Shown: positions 1 through 8,172 of the stretch, piece by piece
How the letters are laid out: each line of letters opens with the position of its first letter
How positions within the stretch are numbered: the stretch's first letter is position 1
From: DATHGT01 sp035317605
Lineage (GTDB): Bacteria > Methylomirabilota > Methylomirabilia > Rokubacteriales > CSP1-6
Direction: 5' to 3'
Assembly: GCA_035317605.1 (NCBI GenBank)
Contig: DATHGT010000164.1
Location: 1 to 38,919, forward strand
Length of the DNA: 38,919 nt
Program-made: the position numbers and the translations under genes
The notes under the pieces: model-generated
Databases searched by the model: none
What the model was told of the DNA's origin: nothing
The model's input: only the letters and a program-made list of their open reading frames with translations

Positions 1-198
1 CGCGTGTTCGAGAAGTTCTATCGCACGCGCGCCGAGCCCGGACGCGGCTCGGGGCTTGGACTCGCGATCTGCCGCGGGATCGTCGAGGCCCACGGCGGCC
101 GTATCCGCGCCGAGAATCGCGTGGGGGGTGGTGTGGCGTTCCGCTTCACGCTGCCGATCGAGGGCGCACCACCGAAGATCCCAGTCCTCGATGCCTGA
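1..198 (+). CDS. kdpD: KdpD-type sensor histidine kinase, C-terminal fragment
   Basis: Only the last ~65 codons lie in the window; the frame is open at the left edge. The fragment holds the end of a HATPase_c domain: an F-box-like stretch (VFEKFYR) and the G2 box GSGLGLAICRGIVEAHGG, then the short Pro-containing tail usual for KdpD. The stop overlaps the start of the next gene by 8 bases, and that gene is a clear KdpE-type regulator, which makes KdpD the best reading. KdpD senses low K+ or high osmolarity in the inner membrane and phosphorylates KdpE, which drives kdpFABC. Other histidine kinases share these motifs, so the name rests on the pairing. Confidence 0.8.
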   Translation, partial: RVFEKFYRTRAEPGRGSGLGLAICRGIVEAHGGRIRAENRVGGGVAFRFTLPIEGAPPKIPVLDA

Positions 199-889
199 CG
201 GCGACGGCCGGACCGTGTTGCTCGTCGAGGACGAGCCGCAGATCCGCCGGCTGCTGCGCACCGCCCTGGCCGCGCACGGCTACCGTCTGATCGAGTCGTC
301 GACGGGAGAGGACGGACTCCAGCAGGCCGCGACCCGATTGCCCGACCTCGTCATCGTCGACCTCGGCCTGCCCGACCTCGACGGCGTGGACGTCATCCGG
401 CGATTGCGCGAGTGGTCGGCGACGCCGATCATCGTGCTCTCCGCGCGGGGTCAGGAGCGCGACAAGATCGAGGCGCTGGAGGCCGGCGCCGACGACTACG
501 TGTCCAAGCCGTTCGGCGTCGGCGAGCTGGTGGCGCGGATGCGCGTGGCCTGGCGGCACGCCCTCCGGTCACATCAAGCGGACGAGCCGACGTTCACCCT
601 CGGAGAGCTGGCGATCGATCTCGCCCATCGTCGCGTGTCGGTCGGGGGGCGCGACGTGCACCTCACTCCCCACGAGTACCGGCTGCTCACCACGCTGGCC
701 CGCTACGCCGGCAAGGTGCTCACGCATCAACAGCTGCTCAAGGAGGTCTGGGGGCCGCCGTACACGGAGCAGGCGCACTACCTGCGGGTCTACATGGCCC
801 AGCTCCGGCGCAAGCTGGAGGAGAACCCGGCCCGTCCGCGCTACCTGCTCACCGAGCCGGGCGTGGGCTACCGCCTCGCGGCGGAGTGA
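191..889 (+). CDS. kdpE: KdpE-type OmpR-family response regulator
   Basis: A 232-residue response regulator. The receiver domain (about 1-120) has the acidic pair E13/D14, phosphoacceptor D57 in VIVDLGLPD, S84 and K106 in SKPF. The OmpR/PhoB winged helix follows (about 130-230, ending in the GVGYRL motif). The ATG at 191 overlaps the kinase stop, indicating translational coupling. The whole length and the sequence GQERDKIEALEAGADDYVSKPF resemble KdpE, the activator of the high-affinity K+ ATPase operon. The kdpFABC genes are not in the window and would lie to the left. A longer frame reaches back to 56, but that part is only a shadow of kdpD. Confidence 0.88.
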   Translation: MPDGDGRTVLLVEDEPQIRRLLRTALAAHGYRLIESSTGEDGLQQAATRLPDLVIVDLGLPDLDGVDVIRRLREWSATPIIVLSARGQERDKIEALEAGADDYVSKPFGVGELVARMRVAWRHALRSHQADEPTFTLGELAIDLAHRRVSVGGRDVHLTPHEYRLLTTLARYAGKVLTHQQLLKEVWGPPYTEQAHYLRVYMAQLRRKLEENPARPRYLLTEPGVGYRLAAE

Positions 890-902
890 CGAAATCGTCG
901 AG

Positions 903-1172
903 ATGGACCGCCTGACCCTGTTCGGCCTGTTCGCCGTGGCCTCGATGGTCGTCTGCTATGCGCTCGAGAATCGGAGCCGGTGGTTTGTCCTGGCGTTCGC
1001 CGCGGCATGCGTCCTGGCCTCGGTCTACGGGTTTCTCCAAGGTGCGTGGCCGTTTGGCGCTGTCGAGGCGCTCTGGTCGGCCGTGGCGCTTCGGCGCTGG
1101 GCGCTGACCGCGTCATCGAGTCGCGGCCTTTCGCGCTCGTGGCGCTCGACACGTCCGACCAACCGTGTATAA
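903..1172 (+). CDS. small membrane protein, unknown function
   Basis: An 89-residue protein with two hydrophobic segments (about 5-20 and 27-45), a YGFLQGAWPFG turn and a third amphipathic region (EALWSAVALRRW). It starts 13 bases after kdpE. The first 68 residues look like a small conserved family that I know from other proteobacterial-type genomes without a function. The last ~20 residues are basic, low-complexity and overlap the promoter of the next operon, so the conserved part may be shorter than the open frame. Function unknown. Confidence 0.6.
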   Translation: MDRLTLFGLFAVASMVVCYALENRSRWFVLAFAAACVLASVYGFLQGAWPFGAVEALWSAVALRRWALTASSSRGLSRSWRSTRPTNRV

Positions 1173-1173
1173 T
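1146..1173 (+). promoter_or_regulatory. sigma-70-type promoter of the ABC/Gld operon
   Basis: A -35-like TCGACA (1146-1151, one mismatch to TTGACA), a 16-base spacer and a perfect TATAAT (1168-1173). This predicts transcription from about 1180, with a short leader before the ATG at 1194. It overlaps the 3' end of the small membrane-protein gene. Seen by eye; not tested. Confidence 0.55.
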
Positions 1174-1193
1174 TTCGAGGGTTTCAGCCTCGC

Positions 1194-2198
1194 ATGATCG
1201 ACGTCCAGAACCTCACCAAGCACTACGGCCCGGTCACGGCCATCCGCGACGTGTCCTTCCGCGTCGAGCCGGGACAGATCGTCGGCTTTCTCGGCCCGAA
1301 CGGCGCGGGCAAATCGACCACCATGCGGATCCTCTCGTGCTTCATGCCGGCCTCGACCGGCACCGCTCGGGTCGCCGGGTTCGACGTGTTCAGCGAGTCG
1401 ATGGAGGTGCGGCGCCGCATCGGCTACCTGCCCGAGAGCGTGCCGCTCTACTCGGAGCTGCGGGTCGCCGACTATCTCGACTTCGTGGCCGAGGTCAAGG
1501 GCGTGGGGCGCGCCCAGCGCAAGGCGCGGGTGGGCGAGGTGATGGAGCGTTGCCACATCAGCGACGTGTCGCGCCGGATGATCGGCAAGCTCTCCAAGGG
1601 ATACCGGCAGCGGGTCGGCCTGGCCCAGGCCATCGTCAGCGATCCCGCGGTGCTGATCCTCGACGAGCCGACCATCGGACTCGATCCCCAGCAGATCACC
1701 GAGATCCGCGCGCTCATCAAGTCGCTGGCCGGCGATCACACGGTGATCCTGTCCACGCACATCCTGCCCGAGGTCTCGATGATCTGTCAGGGCGTGGTGA
1801 TCATCAATCGCGGCTCGATCGTGGCCCAGGGGCCGATCGATCGCCTGGTCGAGGAGTTCTTCCCGACCGCTCGGGTACACGTCCAATTCGCCGGTCCCTC
1901 GGCCGCGGTCCGTGAAGGCCTCACCCGGATCCCCGGCGTGGTGGGCGTGCACGACGAGCCGAGCAGCGACGGGCTCGCCAGCTACGTGGTCGAGTCGGCC
2001 CGCGGCCGTGACGTGCGCGGCGAGATCTTCCAGCTCGCGGCCCAGCAGCACTGGGAGCTGCGCGAGCTGCGGCGCGCGGGCATGACGCTGGAAGAAGTCT
2101 TCATCCGCATCGTGGCCGGCGAGGAGACCGAGGCCGAGCGCGCGACGGCGACGTCGCCGGCCGCCGAGGCGCCGCCTCCCGCGGAGGCGCCGGCGTGA
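1194..2198 (+). CDS. ABC transporter ATP-binding protein, GldA-like
   Basis: A 334-residue ATPase. Walker A GPNGAGKST is at 34-42, the signature LSKGYRQ at 133-139, and Walker B LILDEP with D157/E158, followed by the H-loop STHILPE. The C-terminal ~100 residues form the extension usual in ABC-2/Gld-type exporters, and the last ~25 are Ala/Pro/Glu-rich. The next gene, a six-helix ABC-2 permease, overlaps by 4 bases. With the following GldG-like and DUF4340 genes it matches the widespread cluster often annotated as a gliding-motility-type or uncharacterised ABC system. The exported substrate cannot be read from the sequence. Confidence 0.9.
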   Translation: MIDVQNLTKHYGPVTAIRDVSFRVEPGQIVGFLGPNGAGKSTTMRILSCFMPASTGTARVAGFDVFSESMEVRRRIGYLPESVPLYSELRVADYLDFVAEVKGVGRAQRKARVGEVMERCHISDVSRRMIGKLSKGYRQRVGLAQAIVSDPAVLILDEPTIGLDPQQITEIRALIKSLAGDHTVILSTHILPEVSMICQGVVIINRGSIVAQGPIDRLVEEFFPTARVHVQFAGPSAAVREGLTRIPGVVGVHDEPSSDGLASYVVESARGRDVRGEIFQLAAQQHWELRELRRAGMTLEEVFIRIVAGEETEAERATATSPAAEAPPPAEAPA

Positions 2199-2962
2199 AG
2201 ATCTGGCCCGTGTTCAAGAAGGAGCTGCGGCTCTACTTCAGCTCGCCGGTGGCGTGGGTGGTGATGACGATCTTCCTGTTCATCGCCGGCTACTTCTTCT
2301 ACAGCATCTTCGCCTACTACACGATGGCCTCGATGCAGTCGGCCATGAATCCGCAGATGTCGCGCGACCTCAACGTCACCGACTCGGTGTTCCGGCCGCT
2401 CTTCTCGAACATGAGCGTGATCCTGCTGCTCCTGATGCCGCTCATCACCATGCGGGTCTTCGCCGAGGAGCGGCGCTCGGGGACGATCGAGCTGCTGCTC
2501 ACGTACCCGGTGCGCGACGGGGCCGTGCTGCTGGCCAAGTACCTGGCCGCGCTGGCCCTCTACGTCTTGATGCTGGTCTTCACGCTGCTCTATCCCGCCC
2601 TGGTCATCTACTTCACGCGACCGGAGTGGGGGCCGCTGCTGGCCGGCTACCTCGGGCTCCTGCTCATGGGCGCCACGTTCCTGGCCGTGGGCACCTTCGC
2701 CTCGTCGCTGACCGAGAACCAGATCGTGGCCTCGATCACCACGTTCGGCGTCCTGCTGTTCCTGTGGGTCATCGGCTGGTCCGCGGAATACGTCGGCGGC
2801 CCGTGGGGACGGGTGCTCTCGCACCTGTCGCTGCTCGATCACTTCGACACCTTCGCGCGCGGCGTGCTCGACACCAAGGACGTGATCTATTACGTGGACA
2901 TCATCGTGCTCGCGCTGTTCCTGACCCTCCGCTCGCTCGAGGCCCGCCGATGGAAGGGATGA
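2195..2962 (+). CDS. ABC-2 type permease, GldF-like
   Basis: A 255-residue integral membrane protein. The N-terminus (KIWPVFKKELRLYFSSPVAWV) is typical of ABC-2 permeases and about six membrane segments follow. It carries the ABC-2 family motif EERRSGTIELLLTYPV between helices 2 and 3. The GTG or ATG region at 2195 overlaps the ATPase stop (GTGA) and its own stop overlaps the next gene. It should form the membrane channel for the ATPase upstream; the two following genes probably supply periplasmic accessory domains. Confidence 0.9.
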   Translation: MKIWPVFKKELRLYFSSPVAWVVMTIFLFIAGYFFYSIFAYYTMASMQSAMNPQMSRDLNVTDSVFRPLFSNMSVILLLLMPLITMRVFAEERRSGTIELLLTYPVRDGAVLLAKYLAALALYVLMLVFTLLYPALVIYFTRPEWGPLLAGYLGLLLMGATFLAVGTFASSLTENQIVASITTFGVLLFLWVIGWSAEYVGGPWGRVLSHLSLLDHFDTFARGVLDTKDVIYYVDIIVLALFLTLRSLEARRWKG

Positions 2963-4512
2963 TCCGCCGCTTCCTCGACTGGGCCGGCTATCTCGGCATC
3001 GCGCTGCTCGCCGCCGCCGCGCTGCTACCGTTCCTGCCGCCGAAGTGGACGCCGGCCGCCGCCAACCGCGTCTGGTGGGGCCTGATCATCGTCGGCATCG
3101 TGCTCGTGCTCGCCTCGTTCATCGGCTACGTCAAGGATCCGCGCGGGGTGCTGAAGCGCCGCACGACTCGCTACGGGTTCAACAGCGCGGTCATGGTGCT
3201 GCTGCTGCTCGGCATCATCGGCTTCGTGGAGGCCGTGTCGTATCGCCACAGCGCGCGGCTCGACCTCACCTCGAACAAGCGCCACAGCCTGTCGCCCCAG
3301 ACCATCCAGCTCCTGCGCGGCCTCAAGACCGGGGTCAACGCGGTGGCCTTCTTCCGTAGCGATCAGCCGGGCAAGCGGGTGGCCGAGGATCTGTTCAAGC
3401 AGTACGCGCGCTATGCCGGCGGCAAGTTCACCTGGCGCGCGGTCGATCCCGACCGCGAGCCCGGGCTGGCGCGCCGTTACGCCATCGAGTCCTACGGGAC
3501 GGTCGTGCTCGAGACCAAGGAGCGCTCCGAGAAAGTCGCCGACGCCGAGGAGGAGAAGCTCACCAACGGGCTGGTCAAGCTCACGCGGTCGGGCAAGCGC
3601 GCGGTCTACGTCGTGCAGGGCCACGGCGAGCACGAGCTGACCAACACCGATCGGCCCGGGTTCAGCGAAGCCAAGAAGGCCCTGGAGGGCGCCAACTACG
3701 AGGTCAAGCCGCTGGTGCTGGCGCGCTCCGCGCAGATCCCCGACGACGCGGCCGTGCTGATTCTGCCCGGACCGCGCACCGATCTGCTGGCGCCCGAGCT
3801 GGCCGCGCTCGACAACTACGTCGGCCGCGGGGGCAAGCTCCTGGTCATGGCCGATCCCGTGATCCTCAGCGGCTCCCCCGTGGACCCGATGAAGGACTTC
3901 CTGGGGCGCTACGGCTTCACCATCGGCAACGACCTGATCATCGAGCTCAACCCGATCGGCCGTCTGTTCGGCATCGGCCCCGAAGTGCCGATCATCCAGC
4001 AGTACGACCCGCACCCGATCACCCGCGACATGGCGGGCCTGTCCACGCTGTTCCCGATCACGCGCTCGGTGGCGACGGCCCAGACCCCGCCCACCGGAAT
4101 GAATCTCACGACGCTCGCCAAGACCAGCGCCGAGAGCTGGGCGGAGACGAGCCGCGAGGAGCTCCAGCAGGGGCAGGTCAAGCCCGATCCCGGCGAGACG
4201 CGCGGCCCGCTGCCGGTGGCCGCCGTCGCCACCAAGGACAAGGCGCGGATCGTCGTCTACGGGACGTCGAGCTTCGCCGCCAACCAATTCCTGAACCTGC
4301 AAGGCAATCGCGACTTCTTCCTCAACACCGTGAGCTGGCTCGCCGAGGAAGAGGACCAGATCTCGATCCGTCCGAAGGAGAGCCGGTCGACGCCGGTGTT
4401 CCTGACCTCTCAGCAGGCGCAGGCCGTGTTCTTCCTGCCCGTCGTCGTCCTGCCCGGCATCGTCCTCATCGGAGGCATCGTCGCGGTGATCCGGCGGCGC
4501 GCCGCCAACTAG
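2950..4512 (+). CDS. GldG-like ABC auxiliary protein (ABC_transp_aux)
   Basis: A protein of about 520 residues: two N-terminal membrane segments (about 12-30 and 40-58), a third near 80-95, a large extracytoplasmic ABC_transp_aux/GldG-like domain (for example VVQGHGEHEL, VLILPGPRTDLL, GGKLLVMADP) and one C-terminal helix ending in RRRAAN. The start is chosen at 2950, which has a GAGG about 7 bases upstream. A second ATG at 2959 gives an ATGA overlap with the permease stop and cannot be excluded. The open frame extends upstream to 2254, but that part is a shadow of the permease gene. Confidence 0.85.
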   Translation: MEGMIRRFLDWAGYLGIALLAAAALLPFLPPKWTPAAANRVWWGLIIVGIVLVLASFIGYVKDPRGVLKRRTTRYGFNSAVMVLLLLGIIGFVEAVSYRHSARLDLTSNKRHSLSPQTIQLLRGLKTGVNAVAFFRSDQPGKRVAEDLFKQYARYAGGKFTWRAVDPDREPGLARRYAIESYGTVVLETKERSEKVADAEEEKLTNGLVKLTRSGKRAVYVVQGHGEHELTNTDRPGFSEAKKALEGANYEVKPLVLARSAQIPDDAAVLILPGPRTDLLAPELAALDNYVGRGGKLLVMADPVILSGSPVDPMKDFLGRYGFTIGNDLIIELNPIGRLFGIGPEVPIIQQYDPHPITRDMAGLSTLFPITRSVATAQTPPTGMNLTTLAKTSAESWAETSREELQQGQVKPDPGETRGPLPVAAVATKDKARIVVYGTSSFAANQFLNLQGNRDFFLNTVSWLAEEEDQISIRPKESRSTPVFLTSQQAQAVFFLPVVVLPGIVLIGGIVAVIRRRAAN

Positions 4513-4519
4513 GTCGCTC

Positions 4520-6277
4520 GTGCGCTGGCAAACTAGTGTCGTTCTCGCGGTACTCCTGGCGGCGGCGGGCGTCTTCTACTACGTCTACGACGTGCGGATG
4601 GCGCCGGAGCGGGAGAAGGCCGAGGGCCGCAAGGGGCGCGTGTTCAATGCGGAGACCCAGGACGTCACCCAGCTCACGCTGAAGCGGCCGGGCGACACGA
4701 TCGAGCTCAAGCGCGAGGGCGACGGCTGGCAGATGTCGTCGCCGCTGCGCGCGCGCGCCGACCGCGGACCCGTCGAGGAAGTCATCACCAACGCGCTGAC
4801 GTCCAAGATCGACCGCGAGATCGCCGCCGCGCCCACGTCGCCGGCGGAGTTCGGGCTCGATAAGCCAGCGGCGGAGCTGACGCTGACGCTCAAGGACGGC
4901 AAGTCGCTCGGCCTCCTGCTCGGTGCCAAGAGCCCCACCGGCGTCTGGGTGTACGCGCAGGAGCGCGGCAAGCCCAGCGTGTTCGTGATCGGCGATTCGG
5001 TGCTGCGCGACGCCACCCGGCCCGTGGGCGACTTCCGCGACAAGTCGATCCTCGCCTTCGACCGCCAGCAGGTGACGGGGCTCGAGATCGTCACCCGCGA
5101 GGACACGATCGCGCTCGAGCCCGCCGACCACCGGTGGAAGATCACGCGTCCGGTCGCGCTCGGCGCCGACGCCGACACGGTGAGCGGGTTCCTCGAGAAG
5201 CTCGGCGGCGCCAAGGTCAAGGAGTTCGTGGCGGAGGCGCCCCCGTCGCTCGCGACCTACGGTCTCGACAAGCCGTGGCGGGTCACGCTGGTCACCGGCA
5301 AGGACAAGGACCGGGCGAGCCGCGCGCTCCTGATCGGCAACGCCGAGACCGGCAAGGGCGTCTACGCGATGCGCGACGGGGAATCGTCGGTGCTGCTGAT
5401 CCCGGAGGACGTCTGGACGGCACTGCCGAAGAACGTGGCGGCCCTGCGCGACAAGAGCGTGGTGCAGTTCGACCGCGACAAGGTCTCGCGTCTCGACGTC
5501 GAGAGCCCGCAGGGACCGATCACGCTCGCGCGCGAGAACGACAAGTGGAAGCTCACGGCGCCGCAAGCGCTGCCGGCCGATCAAGTGGAAGCGGGCGCCC
5601 TGCTCACCAAGCTGCAGAACCTTCGCGCCCAGGGCTTTCTCGGCGAGGACGCGACGTTGATTCCCAAGTTTCTCGCGAAGCCCGAGGTGAAGGTCACGGT
5701 GACCGACGCGGGCGGCGCCAAGACGCTGCTGCTGGCGCCGTCGCCCGAGAAGCGCGGCGGCCAGGCCATGGCGTACGGCGCCCTCGCGGGACGCGGTCCC
5801 GTCGTGCTCGTCGACGGCGCCGCGCTGAAGGACTTCGCGCGGTCGGTCAACGAGCTGCGCGACCGGACGCTGCTCTCCGGGCTCGAGCCCAAGGACGTCA
5901 AGCGCATGCAGGTCACGGCGGGCGGCAAGACGACCATGCTCGAGCGATCCGGCGAGACGGACTGGCGGGTGATCGAGCCCGCGAAGGGCGCGGCGAAGAG
6001 CTCGCAAGTGGACGATTTGCTCTACACGCTGCGTGGGCTCAAGTGGAAGGACCTCGTCGCGCCCGGCGGCGAGGATCCCGCGAAGTACGGGCTCGATAAA
6101 CCGGGCGTCGAGGTTCGCCTCTTCCGCGCGGACGGGACCGAGATCGGCTCCGTTCTCTTCGGCAAGCAGGACGGGGAGCGGCTCTACCTCAAGACGCGTA
6201 ATGCTCCCGCGATCTACGCGGCTGACCCCAAGCAGGTCGGGGCGCTGCCCAAGTCCATCGACGCGTTCAAGGGCTAG
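4520..6277 (+). CDS. DUF4340 domain-containing protein
   Basis: A 585-residue protein with one N-terminal membrane anchor (about 5-22) and a long extracytoplasmic part. It contains at least three copies of a DUF4340-like module, each marked by a Y/F-G-L-D-K-P turn (near residues 112, 247 and 522) followed by a strand and a LLG/LIG/LFG segment. The GTG start lies 7 bases after the GldG-like stop, so it is the last gene of the operon. DUF4340 proteins usually accompany GldG-type ABC systems; their role is unknown. Confidence 0.85.
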   Translation: MRWQTSVVLAVLLAAAGVFYYVYDVRMAPEREKAEGRKGRVFNAETQDVTQLTLKRPGDTIELKREGDGWQMSSPLRARADRGPVEEVITNALTSKIDREIAAAPTSPAEFGLDKPAAELTLTLKDGKSLGLLLGAKSPTGVWVYAQERGKPSVFVIGDSVLRDATRPVGDFRDKSILAFDRQQVTGLEIVTREDTIALEPADHRWKITRPVALGADADTVSGFLEKLGGAKVKEFVAEAPPSLATYGLDKPWRVTLVTGKDKDRASRALLIGNAETGKGVYAMRDGESSVLLIPEDVWTALPKNVAALRDKSVVQFDRDKVSRLDVESPQGPITLARENDKWKLTAPQALPADQVEAGALLTKLQNLRAQGFLGEDATLIPKFLAKPEVKVTVTDAGGAKTLLLAPSPEKRGGQAMAYGALAGRGPVVLVDGAALKDFARSVNELRDRTLLSGLEPKDVKRMQVTAGGKTTMLERSGETDWRVIEPAKGAAKSSQVDDLLYTLRGLKWKDLVAPGGEDPAKYGLDKPGVEVRLFRADGTEIGSVLFGKQDGERLYLKTRNAPAIYAADPKQVGALPKSIDAFKG

Positions 6278-6294
6278 TCCCTCTCGCGTGGCGG

Positions 6295-6456
6295 CGCTGG
6301 AGGGCGGGTGGGGGATGGGAGCGGGCCTCTGACCACGACCGTTCTCGTACCGATCACCCGCGAGTAGTTCCCAAGCTGACGGTTGTTCTTCGATGCAGTC
6401 GTTGCCAGGTGACGGGTCAACCGGTCCCGCTCCCATCCCCCACCCGCCCTCCAGCG
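6295..6456. repeat. MITE-like hairpin repeat, copy A
   Basis: A 162-bp element bounded by perfect 31-bp inverted repeats (6295-6325 and 6426-6456), each beginning CGCTGGAGGGCGGG. The ~100-bp interior is shared with copies B and C (for example CTCTGACCACGACCGTT and GACGGGTCAACCGG) and is itself partly self-complementary, so the whole unit can fold into one long hairpin. It has no coding capacity beyond chance frames. The motif GGGAAC follows the right end, as in the other copies. It fills most of the gap after the DUF4340 gene; 6457-6537 shows nothing recognisable. Confidence 0.85.
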
Positions 6457-6537
6457 GGAACCGTTGGAGACGTCGGCTGCTCAACGTGCCTGGTATCGGA
6501 GGCGGCGGTATCCTGCGTGGCCCGGCGGGCTCGAAGA

Positions 6538-6561
6538 GCGATTTCGATGAATCGAAATCGC
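6538..6561. promoter_or_regulatory. 24-bp palindrome, candidate operator
   Basis: Perfect 11-bp arms (GCGATTTCGAT and ATCGAAATCGC) separated by GA. It lies 72 bases upstream of the hydrolase ATG, just before a weak -35-like TTGATT (6566-6571). The length and symmetry fit the site of a dimeric repressor. No regulator gene adjoins it. It could also be a short remnant of a mobile end. Confidence 0.5.
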
Positions 6562-6632
6562 GTGCTTGATTTAGTGTCTTCGGTCTCGTCTACGGGGGGC
6601 ACACTTCGACGACGGCTTGAACGGAGGACGGC

Positions 6633-7466
6633 ATGGTCTACCGAGGCATGGATCGGGCGGCGCTGGACGCGGCGTATAACAACACGGCGGCGGTTGGGGT
6701 GGCCAGGCGGGAGGAGTACGTCGCGGACTGGATGAAGCGGAGCGACGTGATGCGGCGGGCGGCGGGCGCGCGGATCGACCTGCGATACGGCGACGGGGAT
6801 CGGCATCGCGTGGACGTGTTTCCGTGTGGGCGGCCGGCCGCGCCGACGCTCGTCTATATCCACGGCGGGTACTGGCAGATGAACGACAAGGAGCCCTACG
6901 CCTTTCTCGGTGAGGGGCTTCTGCCCGCGGGGTTCAACCTCGCCGTCGTCGAATACACGCTGGCCCCGGCGGTGCGGCTCGACGAGATCGTGCGCGAGGT
7001 ACGGAGTGCGGTGGCGTGGACGATCGATCACGCGAGGGAGTTCGGCGGCGATCCGGCGCGCGTGTTCGTGTCCGGCCACTCCGCCGGTGGCCATCTCACG
7101 GCCATGGCGATGAACGACGCGCGGGTCGCCGGCGGCGTGGCGATCAGCGGGCTCTACGATCTCGAGCCGATCCGCCTGAACTATCTGAACGACAAGCTCG
7201 GGCTCGACGCCGAGGAGGCGGACCGGAACAGCCCGATTCGCCATCTTCCGACGAGCGCGCCGCCGCTCGTGGTCACGGTCGGGCTCGGCGAGCTGCCCGA
7301 GCTCATCCGCCAGTCCGAAGAGTTCGCGGAGGCGTGGCGGCGCCGCGGCCTACGCGGCTCCTACCTCCCCGTCGCGCACCACGACCACTTCTCCATCCTC
7401 GAAGAGCTCGCGCGGCCGCACGGCGCCATCCTCGCGGCGCTGGAGGACCTGGCGCTCACGGCCTGA
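6633..7466 (+). CDS. alpha/beta hydrolase, kynurenine-formamidase-like
   Basis: A 277-residue hydrolase. The oxyanion motif HGGYW is at 77-81, the nucleophile S150 lies in GHSAGGH, and a C-terminal HHDHF supplies the likely catalytic His. HGGYW with GHSAGGH is the pattern of arylformamidase and BD-FAE-type esterases, which hydrolyse N-formylkynurenine or similar small esters and amides in the cytoplasm. No tryptophan-catabolism neighbour is present, so the substrate is open. It stands alone between repeat copies A and B, with a 24-bp palindrome upstream. The ATG at 6633 follows GGAGGA at good spacing. Confidence 0.82.
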   Translation: MVYRGMDRAALDAAYNNTAAVGVARREEYVADWMKRSDVMRRAAGARIDLRYGDGDRHRVDVFPCGRPAAPTLVYIHGGYWQMNDKEPYAFLGEGLLPAGFNLAVVEYTLAPAVRLDEIVREVRSAVAWTIDHAREFGGDPARVFVSGHSAGGHLTAMAMNDARVAGGVAISGLYDLEPIRLNYLNDKLGLDAEEADRNSPIRHLPTSAPPLVVTVGLGELPELIRQSEEFAEAWRRRGLRGSYLPVAHHDHFSILEELARPHGAILAALEDLALTA

Positions 7467-7507
7467 GGAGGTCGTGCAGCTTCCAGGGGCTGATCGCTCG
7501 CGCGAGG

Positions 7508-7671
7508 CGCTGGAGGGCGGGCGGGGGATGGGAGCGGGGCGCTCTGACCACGACCGTTGCCGTACCGATCACCCGCCAGGAGTTCCCAACCGGACGGTCG
7601 TTGGTCGAATCTTCCGTTGGCGGGTAACGGGTCAACCGGCCCCACTCCCATCCCCCGCCCACCCTCCAGCG
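7508..7671. repeat. MITE-like hairpin repeat, copy B
   Basis: A 164-bp element in the same orientation as copy A. The imperfect inverted ends are at 7508-7539 and 7640-7671. Its interior (GCTCTGACCACGACCGTTGC ... TAACGGGTCAACCGG) aligns by eye with copy A with scattered substitutions. The interior also pairs with itself (ACCCGCCAG near 7571 against TTGGCGGGT near 7617). GGGAAC follows the right end. It lies directly after the hydrolase gene. Confidence 0.85.
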
Positions 7672-7719
7672 GGAACACGGGAGATGTTCCGAGGTCACGG
7701 ACGAATCGTGAACCGGCCG

Positions 7720-7748
7720 CCGCTCCCATCCCCCAACCACGCTCCAGC
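7720..7748. repeat. solo right arm of the hairpin repeat
   Basis: A single degenerate copy of the right-hand arm (CGCTCCCATCCCCC ... CTCCAGCG) about 50 bases after copy B, without a left partner or interior. Probably a decayed or partial element. Confidence 0.6.
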
Positions 7749-7778
7749 GGTTCAAGCGAGAGGTGGTGTGATCTCGAA

Positions 7779-8018
7779 TCAGGCGCGGATCGGAGGTCGA
7801 CGCTCCGTACGCACCAGATGGGCCGCAGTCGCGCCTAGGTCAACGGGCTCGCGCGCGGCGATGCGCTCGAACACGTCCGCGGCAGATGGGTGCGCGACCT
7901 CTCGCTCGAGGATCCGCAGGACGTAGGCGGTGAGAGTCAGGCGGGCGTGCCTCGCTCGCCGGGTCAACTCACGATGCAGCGGGGACGGCACATCGCGAAT
8001 CTGAATCATCTTGGCCAT
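7779..8018 (-). CDS. orphan VapB/FitA-type antitoxin
   Basis: A 79-residue protein beginning MAKMIQIRDVPSPLHREL, the ribbon-helix-helix start typical of FitA/VapB antitoxins (beta strand MIQIRDVP, helix PLHRELTRRARHA, then LTLTAYVLRILEREV). The C-terminal part would normally bind a PIN toxin. The ATG at 8018 is preferred; an adjacent GTG at 8021 is also possible. The toxin gene should follow at lower coordinates on the same strand, but 7467-7778 holds only repeats and no PIN-like frame. The antitoxin therefore appears orphaned, perhaps after loss linked to the repeats. Confidence 0.75.
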   Translation of the reverse strand: MAKMIQIRDVPSPLHRELTRRARHARLTLTAYVLRILEREVAHPSAADVFERIAAREPVDLGATAAHLVRTERRPPIRA

Positions 8019-8172
8019 CACGGCACGTTATCGCATGTACTCCGCATGCTCAACGAGCCCTGCAAGCTGGTCGCGGATCAGGGCGAGATCAGCGATGTCA
8101 GGGCGGCCCTGGAGACCCGTGAGGAGGGCTATCACCCCACACCGTGTGGCGTCGAGACGATCTGCGGGTTCC

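Noticed and set aside
4466..6484. 672-codon minus-strand frame
   Set aside because: Antisense to the DUF4340 gene and running into repeat copy A; composition is that of a shadow frame.
7361..7729. Minus-strand frame downstream of the antitoxin as a possible PIN toxin
   Set aside because: The translation is repeat copy B and hydrolase antisense; no PIN acidic residues or fold pattern.
8028..8172. Open minus frame (about 48 codons) just upstream of the antitoxin
   Set aside because: It looks moderately coding but has no recognised family and no start outside repeat copy C; too weak to call a gene.
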